Shown: positions 38,980-48,248, numbered from the stretch's first letter. The stretch: 64,000 bases of DNA from JAICJR01 sp963848495 (GCA_963848495.1 CAWKDV010000002.1:1240001-1304000); one strand, 5' to 3'. Translations and numbers: made by a program. The notes: generated by a model not told the origin, from the sequence alone.

Positions 38980-40109
38980 GCGGCTGCGGCGTCGATCAGC
39001 GGCGCGAGCTGCGGGTGCTCGCGCAGGTCGACGTCCTCGGCCTCGATGCGGCTGCCGTCCGGCGCGAAGGCGACTCGCACGACGGGCAGGTCGAGCTGCC
39101 GCGGCGGCACGGAGACCACGATGCCGCGCCGGCCGTCGGCGAGGTCGATCTCACTGCCGGGCGGATAGGGCGCGACGACCTTGCGGAAGCTCTCGACTAT
39201 CAGCGGGTCGTACAGGGTGCCGCTGCCGTGCAGGATCGCGCCAACGCCGACGTGGGTCGGCGCCGGCTCGGCGTAGGGGCGGGCGCTCGTGATCGCGTCG
39301 AAGACGTCGGCGATCGCAGCGACGCGTGCGAACTCGTGGATCTCCGAGCCCGAGATGCCGTGGGGGTAGCCGCTGCCGTCCCAGCGCTCGTGGTGGGAGC
39401 GGATCACGACCTTCGCCAGCGGGCCGATCGCGTCGCCCGGGACGAGCTCGAGGCCGAACTGCGGATGCATCCGCATCAGCTCCCACTCCTCCGGGTCCAG
39501 CTTGCCTGGCTTGTTCAGGATCGACTCGGGCACGGCGAGCTTGCCGATGTCGTGCAGCAGGAGGCCGACGCCCAGCTTGCGCAGGTAGCCCTCGATGTCG
39601 TCGACACGCCTCGGCCCCTGCGCGGTGGGACGCCCGTGATCGCGGAAGTGGCGGCGCGCGATCAGGACGCCGATCGCGGCCACGTCGATCGAGTGCTGCA
39701 TCGTGTACGCGTCGGCGGCGGCAAGGTCGGTGAGGGCCACCACTGCGTCGTCGGCGTCGGCGATGTCGGCGCAGATCAGCCCGGCCGCCTGGCCGAGCTC
39801 TCCCAGCGTGTCGTTCGGCAGCCGCCGGCCGCGCGCCAGCAGCGTGGGGGCGCTGATGAAGGCTGCGACGAGCGCCGTGGCCGCCGCGTGCCGCGTCTCC
39901 TCGCTCAGCGCGCGCTCGACCTTGATGTCCTCGCTCAGGTCGTCCTTCACGTAGATCGCGTGGACGCCGGCCGCGAGCAGCTCGTCGCGCTGGTGATCGT
40001 CGAGGATCACACCCTGGCGGATGAACGGGAACGGCGCGTGGACATCGATGACGATGTCGGCCCCGAGGACCATCCCCGGCTGGATACGAGACGTGGCAAG
40101 CAGGCGCAT
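38976..40109 (-). CDS. HD-GYP domain protein (putative c-di-GMP phosphodiesterase)
   Basis: A 377-residue protein starting at ATG 40109 (MRLLATSRIQPGMVLGADI). The first 110 residues match the DUF3391-like N-terminal domain common in HD-GYP proteins. The HD domain has MQHSIDVAAIGVLIARRH, GLLLHDIGKLAVPESILNK, and the GYP signature RSHHERWDGSGYPHG, then VAAIADVFDAITSARPY; all metal and GYP residues are present. It should linearise c-di-GMP and, with the GGDEF-EAL protein at 25.7 kb, shows active c-di-GMP signalling. A C-terminal 70-residue beta domain follows. Confidence 0.92.
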   Translation of the reverse strand: MRLLATSRIQPGMVLGADIVIDVHAPFPFIRQGVILDDHQRDELLAAGVHAIYVKDDLSEDIKVERALSEETRHAAATALVAAFISAPTLLARGRRLPNDTLGELGQAAGLICADIADADDAVVALTDLAAADAYTMQHSIDVAAIGVLIARRHFRDHGRPTAQGPRRVDDIEGYLRKLGVGLLLHDIGKLAVPESILNKPGKLDPEEWELMRMHPQFGLELVPGDAIGPLAKVVIRSHHERWDGSGYPHGISGSEIHEFARVAAIADVFDAITSARPYAEPAPTHVGVGAILHGSGTLYDPLIVESFRKVVAPYPPGSEIDLADGRRGIVVSVPPRQLDLPVVRVAFAPDGSRIEAEDVDLREHPQLAPLIDAAAA

Positions 40110-40180
40110 CGCGTTCAGGCGATCGGATGAAGATCGCTGAGCGATATGGTCGGCGGCTCGGCGCCGGTCTTTAGGGAAAT

Positions 40181-40666
40181 TCAGTCGGCTTCGAGCCCGT
40201 AGGCGAGAAGATCGAGCTCGGCCACGATCAACTCGAGCCGCTCTGCCTGCGAGCCGATCGGGCCCACCTGCTCCTGCTGCTCGCGCAACCTGCCCGAGCG
40301 CCAGCTCTCCGCCAGCAGGTCGACGGCGTAGTAGAGGAGCTGGGCCAGGTAGTCGAACACCTCGCTGAGCGCTCCCGCATACGGGCGCAGCGAGTAGGCG
40401 TCGATGCGCGACAGCTCGCGGCGCATGCCGAGATAGCGGCTGACCAGCTCGCCCGCCTCCGGCGCCAGAGCCGACAGGCGCTCGTCGTCGCGGACGCCCA
40501 GCAGCAGCCGGCTCACGTCCTCCTCGCGCGCGAGGCCCTCGTGGGCGATGCTGCGGAGCTCCGCCAGGTCCTCCGCGTACGAACGCGGTCCCTCCACCCA
40601 GTCCAGCGGTGGGAACAGGTGGCGCCAGGTGCGGCGCATGAGGCCGTCGGTCTGAAGGGTTGCCAT
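40181..40666 (-). CDS. Unknown alpha-helical protein
   Basis: A 161-residue acidic, mainly helical protein without signal peptide, membrane segment or motif I recognise. RTWRHLFPPLDWVEGPRSYA opens it and ALSEVFDYLAQLLYYAVDLL is the most hydrophobic stretch. Codon use and GC-rich third positions look like a normal gene of this genome. It lies 71 bp upstream of the HD-GYP gene on the same strand and may be co-transcribed, which would suggest a c-di-GMP link; this is only context. Confidence 0.7.
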   Translation of the reverse strand: MATLQTDGLMRRTWRHLFPPLDWVEGPRSYAEDLAELRSIAHEGLAREEDVSRLLLGVRDDERLSALAPEAGELVSRYLGMRRELSRIDAYSLRPYAGALSEVFDYLAQLLYYAVDLLAESWRSGRLREQQEQVGPIGSQAERLELIVAELDLLAYGLEAD

Positions 40667-40717
40667 GGCGTCGGTCCTCGGCGACGCTGCCGAGTGCCAA
40701 GTCTAAGCAAGGCGCCC

Positions 40718-41758
40718 CTACGCGCTCAAGACGATCTTCAGCGCCCTGTGGCTCGCGTAGGCGTCGTAGGCGTCCTGCGCCTCGCTGAGCTTCATGTGAT
40801 GGGTCACGAGCGGAGTGGGGTCGAGCCGTCCCGCTGCCATCAGCGACAGCACCGAGTCGAGGTGGCCCATCACGTTCGCGTGGCCGCCCACCACGGTCAC
40901 GTTCTTGAACCAGATGAGCCCCAGGTGCACCTCGGCCCGCTCGGCGTGGACCCCGACCATCGACAGCGTGCCCGCCTTGCGCAGGAGCCTGACGGCGAGG
41001 TCGACCACCGCGGCGTTGCCCACCGCGTCCACCGCCACGTCCACGCCGCGGCCTTCGGTGGCCTCCTTCACGGCGGCGCGCGGGTCGTCCTCGGTGGCGT
41101 GCACCGGCTCGGCGCCCAGCGAGCGGGCGACCTCGAGGCGCTCCGGCACGGTGTCGATGGCGATCACGCGCGCCGCGCCGGCCACGCGCGCCGCCATCGC
41201 CGCACAGAGGCCCACCGGGCCGAGGCCGATGATCGCGCAGGTGTCACCCGGCTGGAGGCCCGCGTTGACGATCGCGTGGTAGCCCGTGCCCATCACGTCG
41301 CCGGCGAACAGCGCGACGTCGTTGGTCAGCCCCTCCGGCACGCGCCGGAGCGTGAGGTTGGCGTGGGGGACGAGCACCTGCTCGGCCTGCGTGCCCTGCA
41401 GCGAGCCGAGCGCCTTGCCGTGGCCGAACACGCGCGCCTCGTCGCACTTCTGGAACAGGCCCTTGCGGCAGAAGAAGCAGTGGCCGCAGGCGCTGTGGAA
41501 GGTGCCGAGCACGCGGTCGCCGACCGACACCTGCGTCACGTCGTCGCCCGCCGCCACCACGGTGCCCACGAACTCGTGGCCGATCGTGAAGCCCGGCTCG
41601 ATCTGCACGCGGCCATGGAAGATGTGGAGGTCGGAGCCGCAGATGCCGGAGGCGTCGACGCGCACCACGGCGTCGTCCGGCGCGATCGGCTCGGGCTCCG
41701 GCCGCTCCTCCACGGCCACGCGCCCCGGCTCCTGGAAGGTCACGGCGAGCATGGGCAC
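40718..41758 (-). CDS. Zinc-dependent alcohol dehydrogenase (medium chain)
   Basis: A 346-residue MDR-family enzyme. The catalytic zinc site is ASGICGSDLHIFHG plus TIGHEFVGTV, the structural zinc loop is ACGHCFFCRKGLFQKC with four cysteines, and the NAD(P) site is CAIIGLGPVGLCAAMAARV. It oxidises an alcohol or polyol or reduces an aldehyde; substrate unknown. Start is GTG 41758 or, two codons later, ATG 41752. It directly follows the 3-hydroxyacyl-CoA dehydrogenase stop, so the two are in one operon. Confidence 0.92.
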   Translation of the reverse strand: MPMLAVTFQEPGRVAVEERPEPEPIAPDDAVVRVDASGICGSDLHIFHGRVQIEPGFTIGHEFVGTVVAAGDDVTQVSVGDRVLGTFHSACGHCFFCRKGLFQKCDEARVFGHGKALGSLQGTQAEQVLVPHANLTLRRVPEGLTNDVALFAGDVMGTGYHAIVNAGLQPGDTCAIIGLGPVGLCAAMAARVAGAARVIAIDTVPERLEVARSLGAEPVHATEDDPRAAVKEATEGRGVDVAVDAVGNAAVVDLAVRLLRKAGTLSMVGVHAERAEVHLGLIWFKNVTVVGGHANVMGHLDSVLSLMAAGRLDPTPLVTHHMKLSEAQDAYDAYASHRALKIVLSA

Positions 41759-43321
41759 CTAGCCTATGGATTCGCCCGTTGCGGCGACCCGCCGCAGCAG
41801 CGGCGCCGCCCGGTAGCGCTCCTCGCGGCGCTCCTCCCAGATGCCGTCCATCGTGGCGAGCACGTGGTCGAAGCCGATCTCGCGGCCCCAGCTCACCGGG
41901 CCGCGCGGGTGGTTCAGTCCGAGCATCACGCCGGTGTCCACGTCCTCACCCGAGCCGACGCCCTCGCCGACCGCGAACAGCGCCTCGTTCACCAGACCGC
42001 AGACGATCCGGCCGAGCACGAGCCCGGGCGAGTCCTCCACCCACTCGCGGTCGAAGCCGAGGGCGGTGAAGAAGGTCTCCGCCCGCTCCGCGGCCCCGGC
42101 TCGCGTCGCCGGGAGGCGCGTGAGCTCGACCAGCCGGGCGTCCGACACCGGCGGCAGCAGGTGGAAGCCGGCCGCGCCCGGCAGCCTGCGCGCGGCCAGG
42201 CTGCGGTCCGCACAGGTCGCGACCACCGGCGTGCTCGCCCCGGCGCCCTGCGCGGCGCGCATGTACGGCACCGGCTGGGGCACCTCGGCGTCCACCACCA
42301 GCCAGGGCTCGCCGTCGGCCGGGTCGTGGAGCTCGAAGCCCGCCGCCCGCGCCCGCTCGCGCAGCCCCTCGGCCAGGGCGCCCGAGCCGGTGATCGCCAC
42401 CGGACGGCCGTCGCCGCCGCCGGGACCGCGCGGCGGCGCGTCGTCGGGCCGGTGCGCCCCGTCCTCGTACGAGTACCAGCCGCGGCCGGTCTTGCGCCCG
42501 AGCCTGCCCGCCGCCACGAGCTGCGCCTGGAGCATGCTCGGCTTCCAGCGCGGCTCGCCGAAGCTCTGCTCCATGAAGGACTTGGCCACCTCGAAGCCCA
42601 CGTCCACGCCCACGAGGTCCATCAGCTCGAACGGGCCCATGCGAAAGCCGCCGCCGAGGCGGACGATGCGGTCGATCTGCTCGATGCTCGCCACTCCCTC
42701 CTGGAGGAGCCGCAGCGCCTCGCCGTTGAACGGCCGGCCGCAGCGATTCACGAGGAAGCCCGGCCCGTCCCTGGCCACGATCACGGTCTTGCCCATCGCC
42801 TCGCCCACCGCCGCCGCCACAGCGAGCGCTCGCTCGCCGGTCTGCTCGGCGGCGATCACCTCGAGCAGCCGCATGAGCGGGGGCGGGTTGAAGAAGTGCA
42901 TGCCCACGACGTTCTCGGGCCTGGCCGCTGCGGAGGCCAGCGAGCTGACGAGGATCGACGACGTGTTGGTGGCGAGGATCGCCTCCTCGCCGCAGAGCTC
43001 GGACAGGCGCTCGAACAGCTCGCGCTTGAGGTCGAGCCGCTCGGGCGCTGCCTCGATCACGAGCTCGCAGCCGGCGAGGTCCTCGAGCGATCCGGGCGTG
43101 ACCAGCCGGGCGGCCGCGGCCTCTGCCTCGGAGGCCGTCCAGCGGCCGCGCTCGACACCTCTGCGCAGGCCGTCGCGCACGCGCTCGGCGCCGTGTTCGA
43201 GCGCCTCCGGCAGCGCGTCGTGGAGTACGGTCTCCATTCCGGCGAGACAGCCGAGCTGGGCGATGCCCGCGCCCATGGTGCCCGCGCCGACGACGCCGAG
43301 GCGCCTGGGAAGCTCGCTCAT
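41759..43321 (-). CDS. 3-hydroxyacyl-CoA dehydrogenase
   Basis: A 520-residue NAD-dependent dehydrogenase for the third step of beta-oxidation or a related pathway (PaaH/HbdA type). The NAD motif is RLGVVGAGTMGAGIAQLG, the catalytic region NVVGMHFFNPPPLMRLLEVI and the C-terminal domain GFLVNRCGRPFNGEALRLLQ with GRKTGRGWYSYEDG. A second copy of the C-terminal helical domain follows (residues about 310-520), which explains the length compared with the 280-residue short form; two-copy forms are common. It abuts the alcohol dehydrogenase gene. Confidence 0.93.
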   Translation of the reverse strand: MSELPRRLGVVGAGTMGAGIAQLGCLAGMETVLHDALPEALEHGAERVRDGLRRGVERGRWTASEAEAAAARLVTPGSLEDLAGCELVIEAAPERLDLKRELFERLSELCGEEAILATNTSSILVSSLASAAARPENVVGMHFFNPPPLMRLLEVIAAEQTGERALAVAAAVGEAMGKTVIVARDGPGFLVNRCGRPFNGEALRLLQEGVASIEQIDRIVRLGGGFRMGPFELMDLVGVDVGFEVAKSFMEQSFGEPRWKPSMLQAQLVAAGRLGRKTGRGWYSYEDGAHRPDDAPPRGPGGGDGRPVAITGSGALAEGLRERARAAGFELHDPADGEPWLVVDAEVPQPVPYMRAAQGAGASTPVVATCADRSLAARRLPGAAGFHLLPPVSDARLVELTRLPATRAGAAERAETFFTALGFDREWVEDSPGLVLGRIVCGLVNEALFAVGEGVGSGEDVDTGVMLGLNHPRGPVSWGREIGFDHVLATMDGIWEERREERYRAAPLLRRVAATGESIG

Positions 43322-43405
43322 CGGGTAAGGACTTTCACAGGGCGCGGCATCTTAAGCCGCGTAGGCTCGCCGCAACTTTCCCTCGACCCCAGCTTTTAGT
43401 TCTCG

Positions 43406-44866
43406 ATGCCAAGGAAGCTGCTCGCACCAGTCCTGTCTGCCGTGCTCGCCACCTGCGCGTTCGCGGCGGCGCCCGCGCACGCCTCGAAGACCCAGGAGTC
43501 GATCTTCCAGGACGACCGCTCGCTGATCTTCATGGGCGACGCCAAGCGCCAGGAGACGCTCGACGAGATCAAGGCCCTCGGCGCCACGACGATCCACTCG
43601 CTCGTCTTCTGGAACTCGATCGCGCCCGACGCGAACTCGAAGACCAAGCCCGCCGGCTTCGACGGCAGCGATCCAAACGCCTACCCGCCGGGCGCCTTCG
43701 ACCAGTACGACGCGCTGGTGCGCGAGGCCGGCGCGCGCGGGCTGAGCGTGCTGCTCTCGCCCGTCGAGGCGCCGGCGTGGGCGGGCGGCTGCGGCAGCCT
43801 CAAGAACCGGCCGCACTGCCGCCCGAGCCCATCGGAGTACGGCGCCTTTGTGGCAGCCCTCGGCAAGCGCTACTCGGGCACCTCCCAGGGACTTCCGCGC
43901 GTCTCCCGCTGGTCGATCTGGAACGAGCCGAACCAGAGCAACTGGCTCTCGCCCCAGCGCGAGCGCGTGCACGGCCACATCATCCCGACCGCGGCGATCA
44001 TCTACCGCAACCTCTTCCGCGCGGCCACGGCGGCGCTCAAGGCCACCGGCCACGGCGGCGACCAGATCATGCTGGCCGAGTCGGCCCCGCTCGGGCGCAC
44101 GACGGGCACGCTCAGCAAGCGCTTTCTCACGCCGGTCGCGCTCTACCAGGGGATCTTCTGCGTCGACTCACACGGTCATAAGCTGCGCGGGCAGATCGCC
44201 AAGGACGAGGGCTGCAGCGGCAGGTTCGCGAAGCTCGCGGCCACGGGCATCGCCCACCATCCCTACAACCGCGGGGGCAGCCAGTCGCCGCTGTCGCGGC
44301 CGGCCGCCGGCGAGATCACGATCTCCACGCTCAGCCGGTTGAAGGCTGTGCTCGCGCAGGGCGCGCACGCGCACCGGATAACGGCGAACCTGCCGATCTA
44401 CCTCACGGAGTTCGGCTTCCAGACCAACCCGCCGGACCGCACCTTCGGGGTCTCGCTGGCCCGCCAGGCCGAGTGGATCAACGAGTCCGACTACATCGCC
44501 TACCGCGACTCGCGGGTGAGGTCGGTATCGCAGTACGAGCTCTTCGACGAGCCTGACCTGAGCGTGTTCCAGACCGGCCTGCGCTTCGTCGGCGGCGGCC
44601 CCAAGCCGAGCCTCGACGCCTACCGCCTACCGATCTGGGTCACGCGCCACGGCTCGGGCGTGAGCGTCTGGGGCCAGGTGCGGCCGGCCGACGGCACGCC
44701 GCAGCAGGTCACGATCCAGAACGGCAGCAAGCGGTTCAAGGACGTGAAGACCGTCACGACGGCGGCCAGCGGCTACTTCACCGTGAACCTGCCGCGGCAG
44801 GCAGGCCGGAAGTGGCGGCTCTCCTGGAACGGCTTCACGAGCCGAGCAGCGAGCATCGGCAGATAG
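43406..44866 (+). CDS. Secreted glycoside hydrolase (clan GH-A, cellulase-like)
   Basis: A 486-residue secreted protein. The signal peptide runs to AAAPAHA near residue 26. The TIM-barrel marks are SRWSIWNEPNQSNWLSP, with the acid/base glutamate in WNEP, and LPIYLTEFGFQTNP, where TEFG carries the likely nucleophile. These are clan A features (GH5, GH39 and similar); the exact family is not clear. The last 90 residues (VWGQVRPADGTPQQVTIQN) form a beta-rich domain that may bind carbohydrate. It is isolated between two minus-strand acyl-CoA gene groups and converges on the acyl-CoA dehydrogenase with 4 bp between stops. Confidence 0.83.
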   Translation: MPRKLLAPVLSAVLATCAFAAAPAHASKTQESIFQDDRSLIFMGDAKRQETLDEIKALGATTIHSLVFWNSIAPDANSKTKPAGFDGSDPNAYPPGAFDQYDALVREAGARGLSVLLSPVEAPAWAGGCGSLKNRPHCRPSPSEYGAFVAALGKRYSGTSQGLPRVSRWSIWNEPNQSNWLSPQRERVHGHIIPTAAIIYRNLFRAATAALKATGHGGDQIMLAESAPLGRTTGTLSKRFLTPVALYQGIFCVDSHGHKLRGQIAKDEGCSGRFAKLAATGIAHHPYNRGGSQSPLSRPAAGEITISTLSRLKAVLAQGAHAHRITANLPIYLTEFGFQTNPPDRTFGVSLARQAEWINESDYIAYRDSRVRSVSQYELFDEPDLSVFQTGLRFVGGGPKPSLDAYRLPIWVTRHGSGVSVWGQVRPADGTPQQVTIQNGSKRFKDVKTVTTAASGYFTVNLPRQAGRKWRLSWNGFTSRAASIGR

Positions 44867-44870
44867 GCCA

Positions 44871-46028
44871 CTAAACCATCGCGTTCACGCCGGTGGCGGC
44901 GCGACCGATGATCAGCTTCTGGATCTGGGACGTGCCCTCGTAGAGCGTCGTCACGCGCGCGTCGCGCAGGTAGCGCTCCACCGGGTAGTCGTCCACGTAG
45001 CCCGACCCGCCGTGCACCTGGATCGCCAGGTTGGCGCTGCGCACCGCGGCCTCGGTGGCGTAGAGCTTCGCCATCGAGGTCTCGGTGGTGTTCGGCTGCC
45101 CGGTGTCCTTCAGCCAGCCGGCGCGCCAGACGAGCATGCGCGCCGCCTCGGTGTCCACCACCATGTCGGAGATCATCTCCTGCACGAGCTGGAAGGAGGC
45201 GATCGGCCGCCCGAACTGCTCGCGCTGCTTCGAGTACTCGACCGACGCGTTCACGCAGCCCTGGCAGATCCCCACGCAGCCGGCGGCGACGCTGTAGCGG
45301 CCGGAGTCGAGCGCCGACATCGCCACCTTGAAGCCGTCGCCGATCTGCCCGAGCATCGCCTCGTCCGGAACCTCCACGCTGTCGAGTGACAGCTCGGCGG
45401 TGTCGGAGGCGCGCAGCCCCAGCTTGCCGTGGATCGACGAGCTCGAGAAGCCGGGCGCGTCGGTGGGCACGAGGAAGCACGCGAGGCCGCGGTAGCCCAG
45501 ATCTGGATCGGTCTGGGCGAAGATCAGCGCGAGCTTCGAGTAGTTGCCCATCGAGATGAACATCTTCTGGCCGGAGATCCGCCAGCCGCCGTCGATCTTC
45601 GTCGCGCGCGTCTTCTGGTTGGCGGCATCCGAGCCGGTGCCGGGCTCGGTCAGCCCGAAGCAGCCGAGCGCCTCGCCGGAGCAGAGGCCCGGCAGCCACT
45701 CGTGCTTCTGCTCCTCGGTGCCCCAGTTCTCGAGCGTCTTCGCCACGAGCGAGGTCTGCACGGATACGACCGTGCGGGCCGAGGAGTCGCCGCGGCCGAT
45801 CTCCTCGACGATCAGGGCGTAGGTGCGGTAATCCACGCCGCGGCCGCCGTACTCCTCCGACACGATCGCGCCGAGGAAGCCCATGTCGGCGATCTTCTTC
45901 ACGAGGTCGGTGTCGAAGTGCTCGTTACGGTCGTTCTCGCGGGCGACCGGCACGATCTCCTTGTCGGTGAAGTCGCGCGCGGTCTCGCGGATCAGCCGTT
46001 GCTCATCGGTCAACTCGAAGTCGATCAC
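44871..46028 (-). CDS. Acyl-CoA dehydrogenase
   Basis: A 385-residue FAD-dependent dehydrogenase for the first beta-oxidation step. GCFGLTEPGTGSDAA and YSVAAGCVGICQGCVNAS are the FAD and substrate motifs, RQFG-type contact EQFGRPIASFQLVQEM is present, and the catalytic glutamate is in VTTLYEGTSQIQKLIIGR. Start is GTG 46028 with AAGGAGAG upstream. It lies 23 bp after the thiolase gene, so the two are co-transcribed. Short-chain or branched-chain substrate preference cannot be told. Confidence 0.94.
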   Translation of the reverse strand: MIDFELTDEQRLIRETARDFTDKEIVPVARENDRNEHFDTDLVKKIADMGFLGAIVSEEYGGRGVDYRTYALIVEEIGRGDSSARTVVSVQTSLVAKTLENWGTEEQKHEWLPGLCSGEALGCFGLTEPGTGSDAANQKTRATKIDGGWRISGQKMFISMGNYSKLALIFAQTDPDLGYRGLACFLVPTDAPGFSSSSIHGKLGLRASDTAELSLDSVEVPDEAMLGQIGDGFKVAMSALDSGRYSVAAGCVGICQGCVNASVEYSKQREQFGRPIASFQLVQEMISDMVVDTEAARMLVWRAGWLKDTGQPNTTETSMAKLYATEAAVRSANLAIQVHGGSGYVDDYPVERYLRDARVTTLYEGTSQIQKLIIGRAATGVNAMV

Positions 46029-46051
46029 TGCGTTCTCTCCTTAGCGGCGCC

Positions 46052-47260
46052 CTAGACGGCGGCCGGATTCTCGACGATCGTGGCGAGGCCCTGCCCCACC
46101 CCGATGCACATGGTGGCGAGCCCGTAGCGGGCGCCGCGCCGGCGCATCTCCCACACCAGCGTGGTGAGCAGGCGCGCGCCGGAGCAGCCGAGCGGATGCC
46201 CGAGCGCGATCGCGCCACCGTTCACGTTCAGCTTCTCATGCGGGATGCCGAGCTCGCGCGCGCTGGCGAGCGACTGCGAGGCGAAGGCCTCGTTCAGCTC
46301 CACGAGATCGATGTCGTCGATCGTGAGGCCGGCGCGCTCGAGCGCCTTGCGGCTGGCGGGGATCGGGCCGACGCCCATGTACTTGGGGTCCACGCCGGCA
46401 GCCGCCATCGACACGATGCGCGCCAGCGGCTCCTTGCCGAGCCGCTCGGCGCGCTCCTTGGTGCCGACCACGACGCAGGCGGCGCCGTCGTTGATCGAGG
46501 ACGAGTTGCCGGCCGTGACCGTGCCGCCCTTGCGGAATGCCGGCTGCAGCTTCGCCATGCGCTCGAGCGAGGCGTCGGGGCGCGGGCCCTCGTCGGAGTG
46601 GACGGTCACGGGCTCGCCCTTGGGCTGCGGCGCGTCGACCGTGACGATCTCGTCGTCGAAGCGGCCGGCCTCGGAGGCGGCCACCGCGCGGCGGTGCGAC
46701 TCGAGCGCGAAGGCGTCCTGGTCCTCGCGCGAGACGTCCCACTTCTCGGCCACGTTCTCGCCGGTCTCGCCCATCGAGTCGGTGGAGTACTTCTCGGCCA
46801 TCAGCGGGTTCACGAAGCGCCAGCCGAGCGTCGAGTCCACGAGGCCCATGTCGCCGCGCGGGAAGCCGCGCTCGGGCTTGAGCATCACGAACGGCGAGCG
46901 GCTCATCGACTCCACGCCCCCACCGAGCGCCAGGTCGCCGTCGCCCACCATGATCGAGCGCGCCGCCTGGTTCACCGCCTCGAGGCCGGAGGCGCAGAGG
47001 CGGTTGACGGTCACGCCCGGCACCTCCTTCGGCACGCCCGCCAGGAGCAGCGCCATGCGGGCGACGTTGCGGTTGTCCTCGCCGGCGGCGTTGGTGCAGC
47101 CGAAGAACACGTCCTCGATCTCGCCCGCCGGCAGGTCGCTGCGCGCCACCGCTTGCTCGATCACGCGCGCGGCGAGGTTGTCCGGGCGGACGCTGGACAG
47201 CGCCCCGGCGTAGCGGCCGACGGGCGTGCGCAGCGCATCGATGACGAAGGCGTCCGGCAT
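46052..47260 (-). CDS. Acetyl-CoA acyltransferase (thiolase)
   Basis: A 402-residue thiolase. The acyl-accepting cysteine is in NRLCASGLEAVNQAAR near residue 90, the two C-terminal catalytic motifs are GGAIALGHPLGCSGAR (histidine) and CIGVGQGLA (second cysteine), and LVELNEAFASQ is also conserved. SVNPxx-type and beta-ketoadipyl-CoA thiolases share this pattern, so it may serve fatty acid or aromatic catabolism. It is the first gene of a two-gene unit with the acyl-CoA dehydrogenase and is divergent from a small membrane protein gene. Confidence 0.95.
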   Translation of the reverse strand: MPDAFVIDALRTPVGRYAGALSSVRPDNLAARVIEQAVARSDLPAGEIEDVFFGCTNAAGEDNRNVARMALLLAGVPKEVPGVTVNRLCASGLEAVNQAARSIMVGDGDLALGGGVESMSRSPFVMLKPERGFPRGDMGLVDSTLGWRFVNPLMAEKYSTDSMGETGENVAEKWDVSREDQDAFALESHRRAVAASEAGRFDDEIVTVDAPQPKGEPVTVHSDEGPRPDASLERMAKLQPAFRKGGTVTAGNSSSINDGAACVVVGTKERAERLGKEPLARIVSMAAAGVDPKYMGVGPIPASRKALERAGLTIDDIDLVELNEAFASQSLASARELGIPHEKLNVNGGAIALGHPLGCSGARLLTTLVWEMRRRGARYGLATMCIGVGQGLATIVENPAAV

Positions 47261-47310
47261 GCGCGGTGATGCTAGCTACATACACTCCTGCGATCAGCTA
47301 CGAGCTCATC

Positions 47311-47592
47311 ATGACCGTCGGGGTCCTCGCGCTGTTGGCCTTCCTGGTCGCGCTCGGCATGTGGTCTCCGCGCAGCGGGGCCGACGTGCTCGACTGGAAG
47401 CCCACTCGCTCCTACGAGGACGAGGTGCGGCTCGAGCTCGAGGACGTGGACCAGATGCTCGAGGCCCAGAACGAGCGGCGCCGCCGCAGCGGCCGCCCGG
47501 AGCTCACCGAGGACGCCCTGCGAGCCGAGGTGGACGACGCTCAGCGTGACCTGAAGGAGCGCTCGGAGAGCTACCGGGCCGAGGACGAGTAG
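47311..47592 (+). CDS. Small single-pass membrane protein, unknown
   Basis: A 93-residue protein with one N-terminal membrane helix (MTVGVLALLAFLVALGMW) and a charged cytoplasmic tail rich in Glu and Arg (DEVRLELEDVDQMLEAQNER), probably coiled-coil. I start at ATG 47311 because a TACACT -10-like box lies at 47281-47286; GTG 47266 and ATG 47269 are in frame but overlap the presumed promoter. It directly abuts the following gene (TAG then TTG). No known family is recognised. Confidence 0.65.
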   Translation: MTVGVLALLAFLVALGMWSPRSGADVLDWKPTRSYEDEVRLELEDVDQMLEAQNERRRRSGRPELTEDALRAEVDDAQRDLKERSESYRAEDE

Positions 47593-48057
47593 TTGGCCCG
47601 CGTCCTGGTCGTGGGCTGCGGCTGCCGCGGCCGGGAGCTGGCGGGCGCACTTGCGGCCACCGGCCACGCTGTGCGCGGCACGAGCCGCAGCGAGGCCGCG
47701 CTGCCCGCGATCGAGGCCGCCGGCGCCGAGGGCGTGCTGGCCGATCCGGACCGCCTGGCCACGCTCACCCCGCAGCTCGAGGGCGTGAGCGTGCTCTGCT
47801 GGCTGCTCGGCAGCGCGGACAACGCCGCGCTGCACGGGCCGCGCCTCGAGTCGCTCCTCGAGCTGCTGGTGGACACGCACGTGCGCGGGGTGGTCTACGA
47901 GGGGAGTGGCGAGTGGGGCGAGCAGGGCGCTGGGCTGGTGCGGCGCGCCGCCGAGACCTACCGGATGCCGGGCGAGGTGGTGACCCACGCCCACGCGGAC
48001 CACGCGGGCTGGCTGCGGGCGATGACGGAGGCGGTCGAGCGGGTGCTGACCGCCTAG
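47593..48057 (+). CDS. Short NAD(P)-binding Rossmann protein
   Basis: A 154-residue protein opening with ARVLVVGCGCRGRELAGALA, a Rossmann GxGxxG-like loop, and TGHAVRGTSRSEA with a basic residue at the position that favours NADP. GVVYEGSGEWGEQGAG near residue 100 resembles the active-site strand of extended SDR epimerase-like proteins, but the protein is half their size and lacks a YxxxK pair. It begins at TTG 47593 directly after the previous stop, so it is coupled to the small membrane protein. Function unknown. Confidence 0.72.
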   Translation: MARVLVVGCGCRGRELAGALAATGHAVRGTSRSEAALPAIEAAGAEGVLADPDRLATLTPQLEGVSVLCWLLGSADNAALHGPRLESLLELLVDTHVRGVVYEGSGEWGEQGAGLVRRAAETYRMPGEVVTHAHADHAGWLRAMTEAVERVLTA

Positions 48058-48098
48058 ATCGGTGATCGGTGATCCGTGATCCCTGATCTGTGATCCGT
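48057..48098. repeat. Heptad tandem array, locus 7 (GATCNNT units)
   Basis: Six units from the last base of the upstream stop codon: GATCGGT x2, GATCCGT, GATCCCT, GATCTGT, GATCCGT. The GATC and final T are constant and the two bases between vary. TGA recurs every seven bases on the sense strand and so closes all frames. Confidence 0.92.
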
Positions 48099-48131
48099 GA
48101 TTGCGGCCCGTCCGTAAACCCTGAAGACAGA

Positions 48132-48159
48132 CGCCGGGGGTGTCGGTGTCCCCCCGGCG
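48132..48159 (+). terminator. Strong hairpin after the heptad array, likely terminator
   Basis: CGCCGGGGG (48132-48140) and CCCCCGGCG (48151-48159) form a perfect 9-bp stem with a 10-base loop, followed by CCTTTCC. Further inverted repeats follow, for example TGGGGCA (48184-48190) with TGCCCCA (48217-48223). The region lies between convergent genes, so it may terminate both directions. Confidence 0.6.
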
Positions 48160-48248
48160 CCTTTCCACAGGGGTGGCGCCTGCTGGGGCAGACGCCTGGC
48201 ACCTGCGCCTCGGATGTGCCCCATTCTGGGGAAGTCGAAACTCGGCCG

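Noticed and set aside
40541..43399. Plus-strand open frame of 952 codons across the alcohol and 3-hydroxyacyl-CoA dehydrogenases
   Set aside because: Antisense shadow of two genes with complete catalytic motifs; no recognisable domain.
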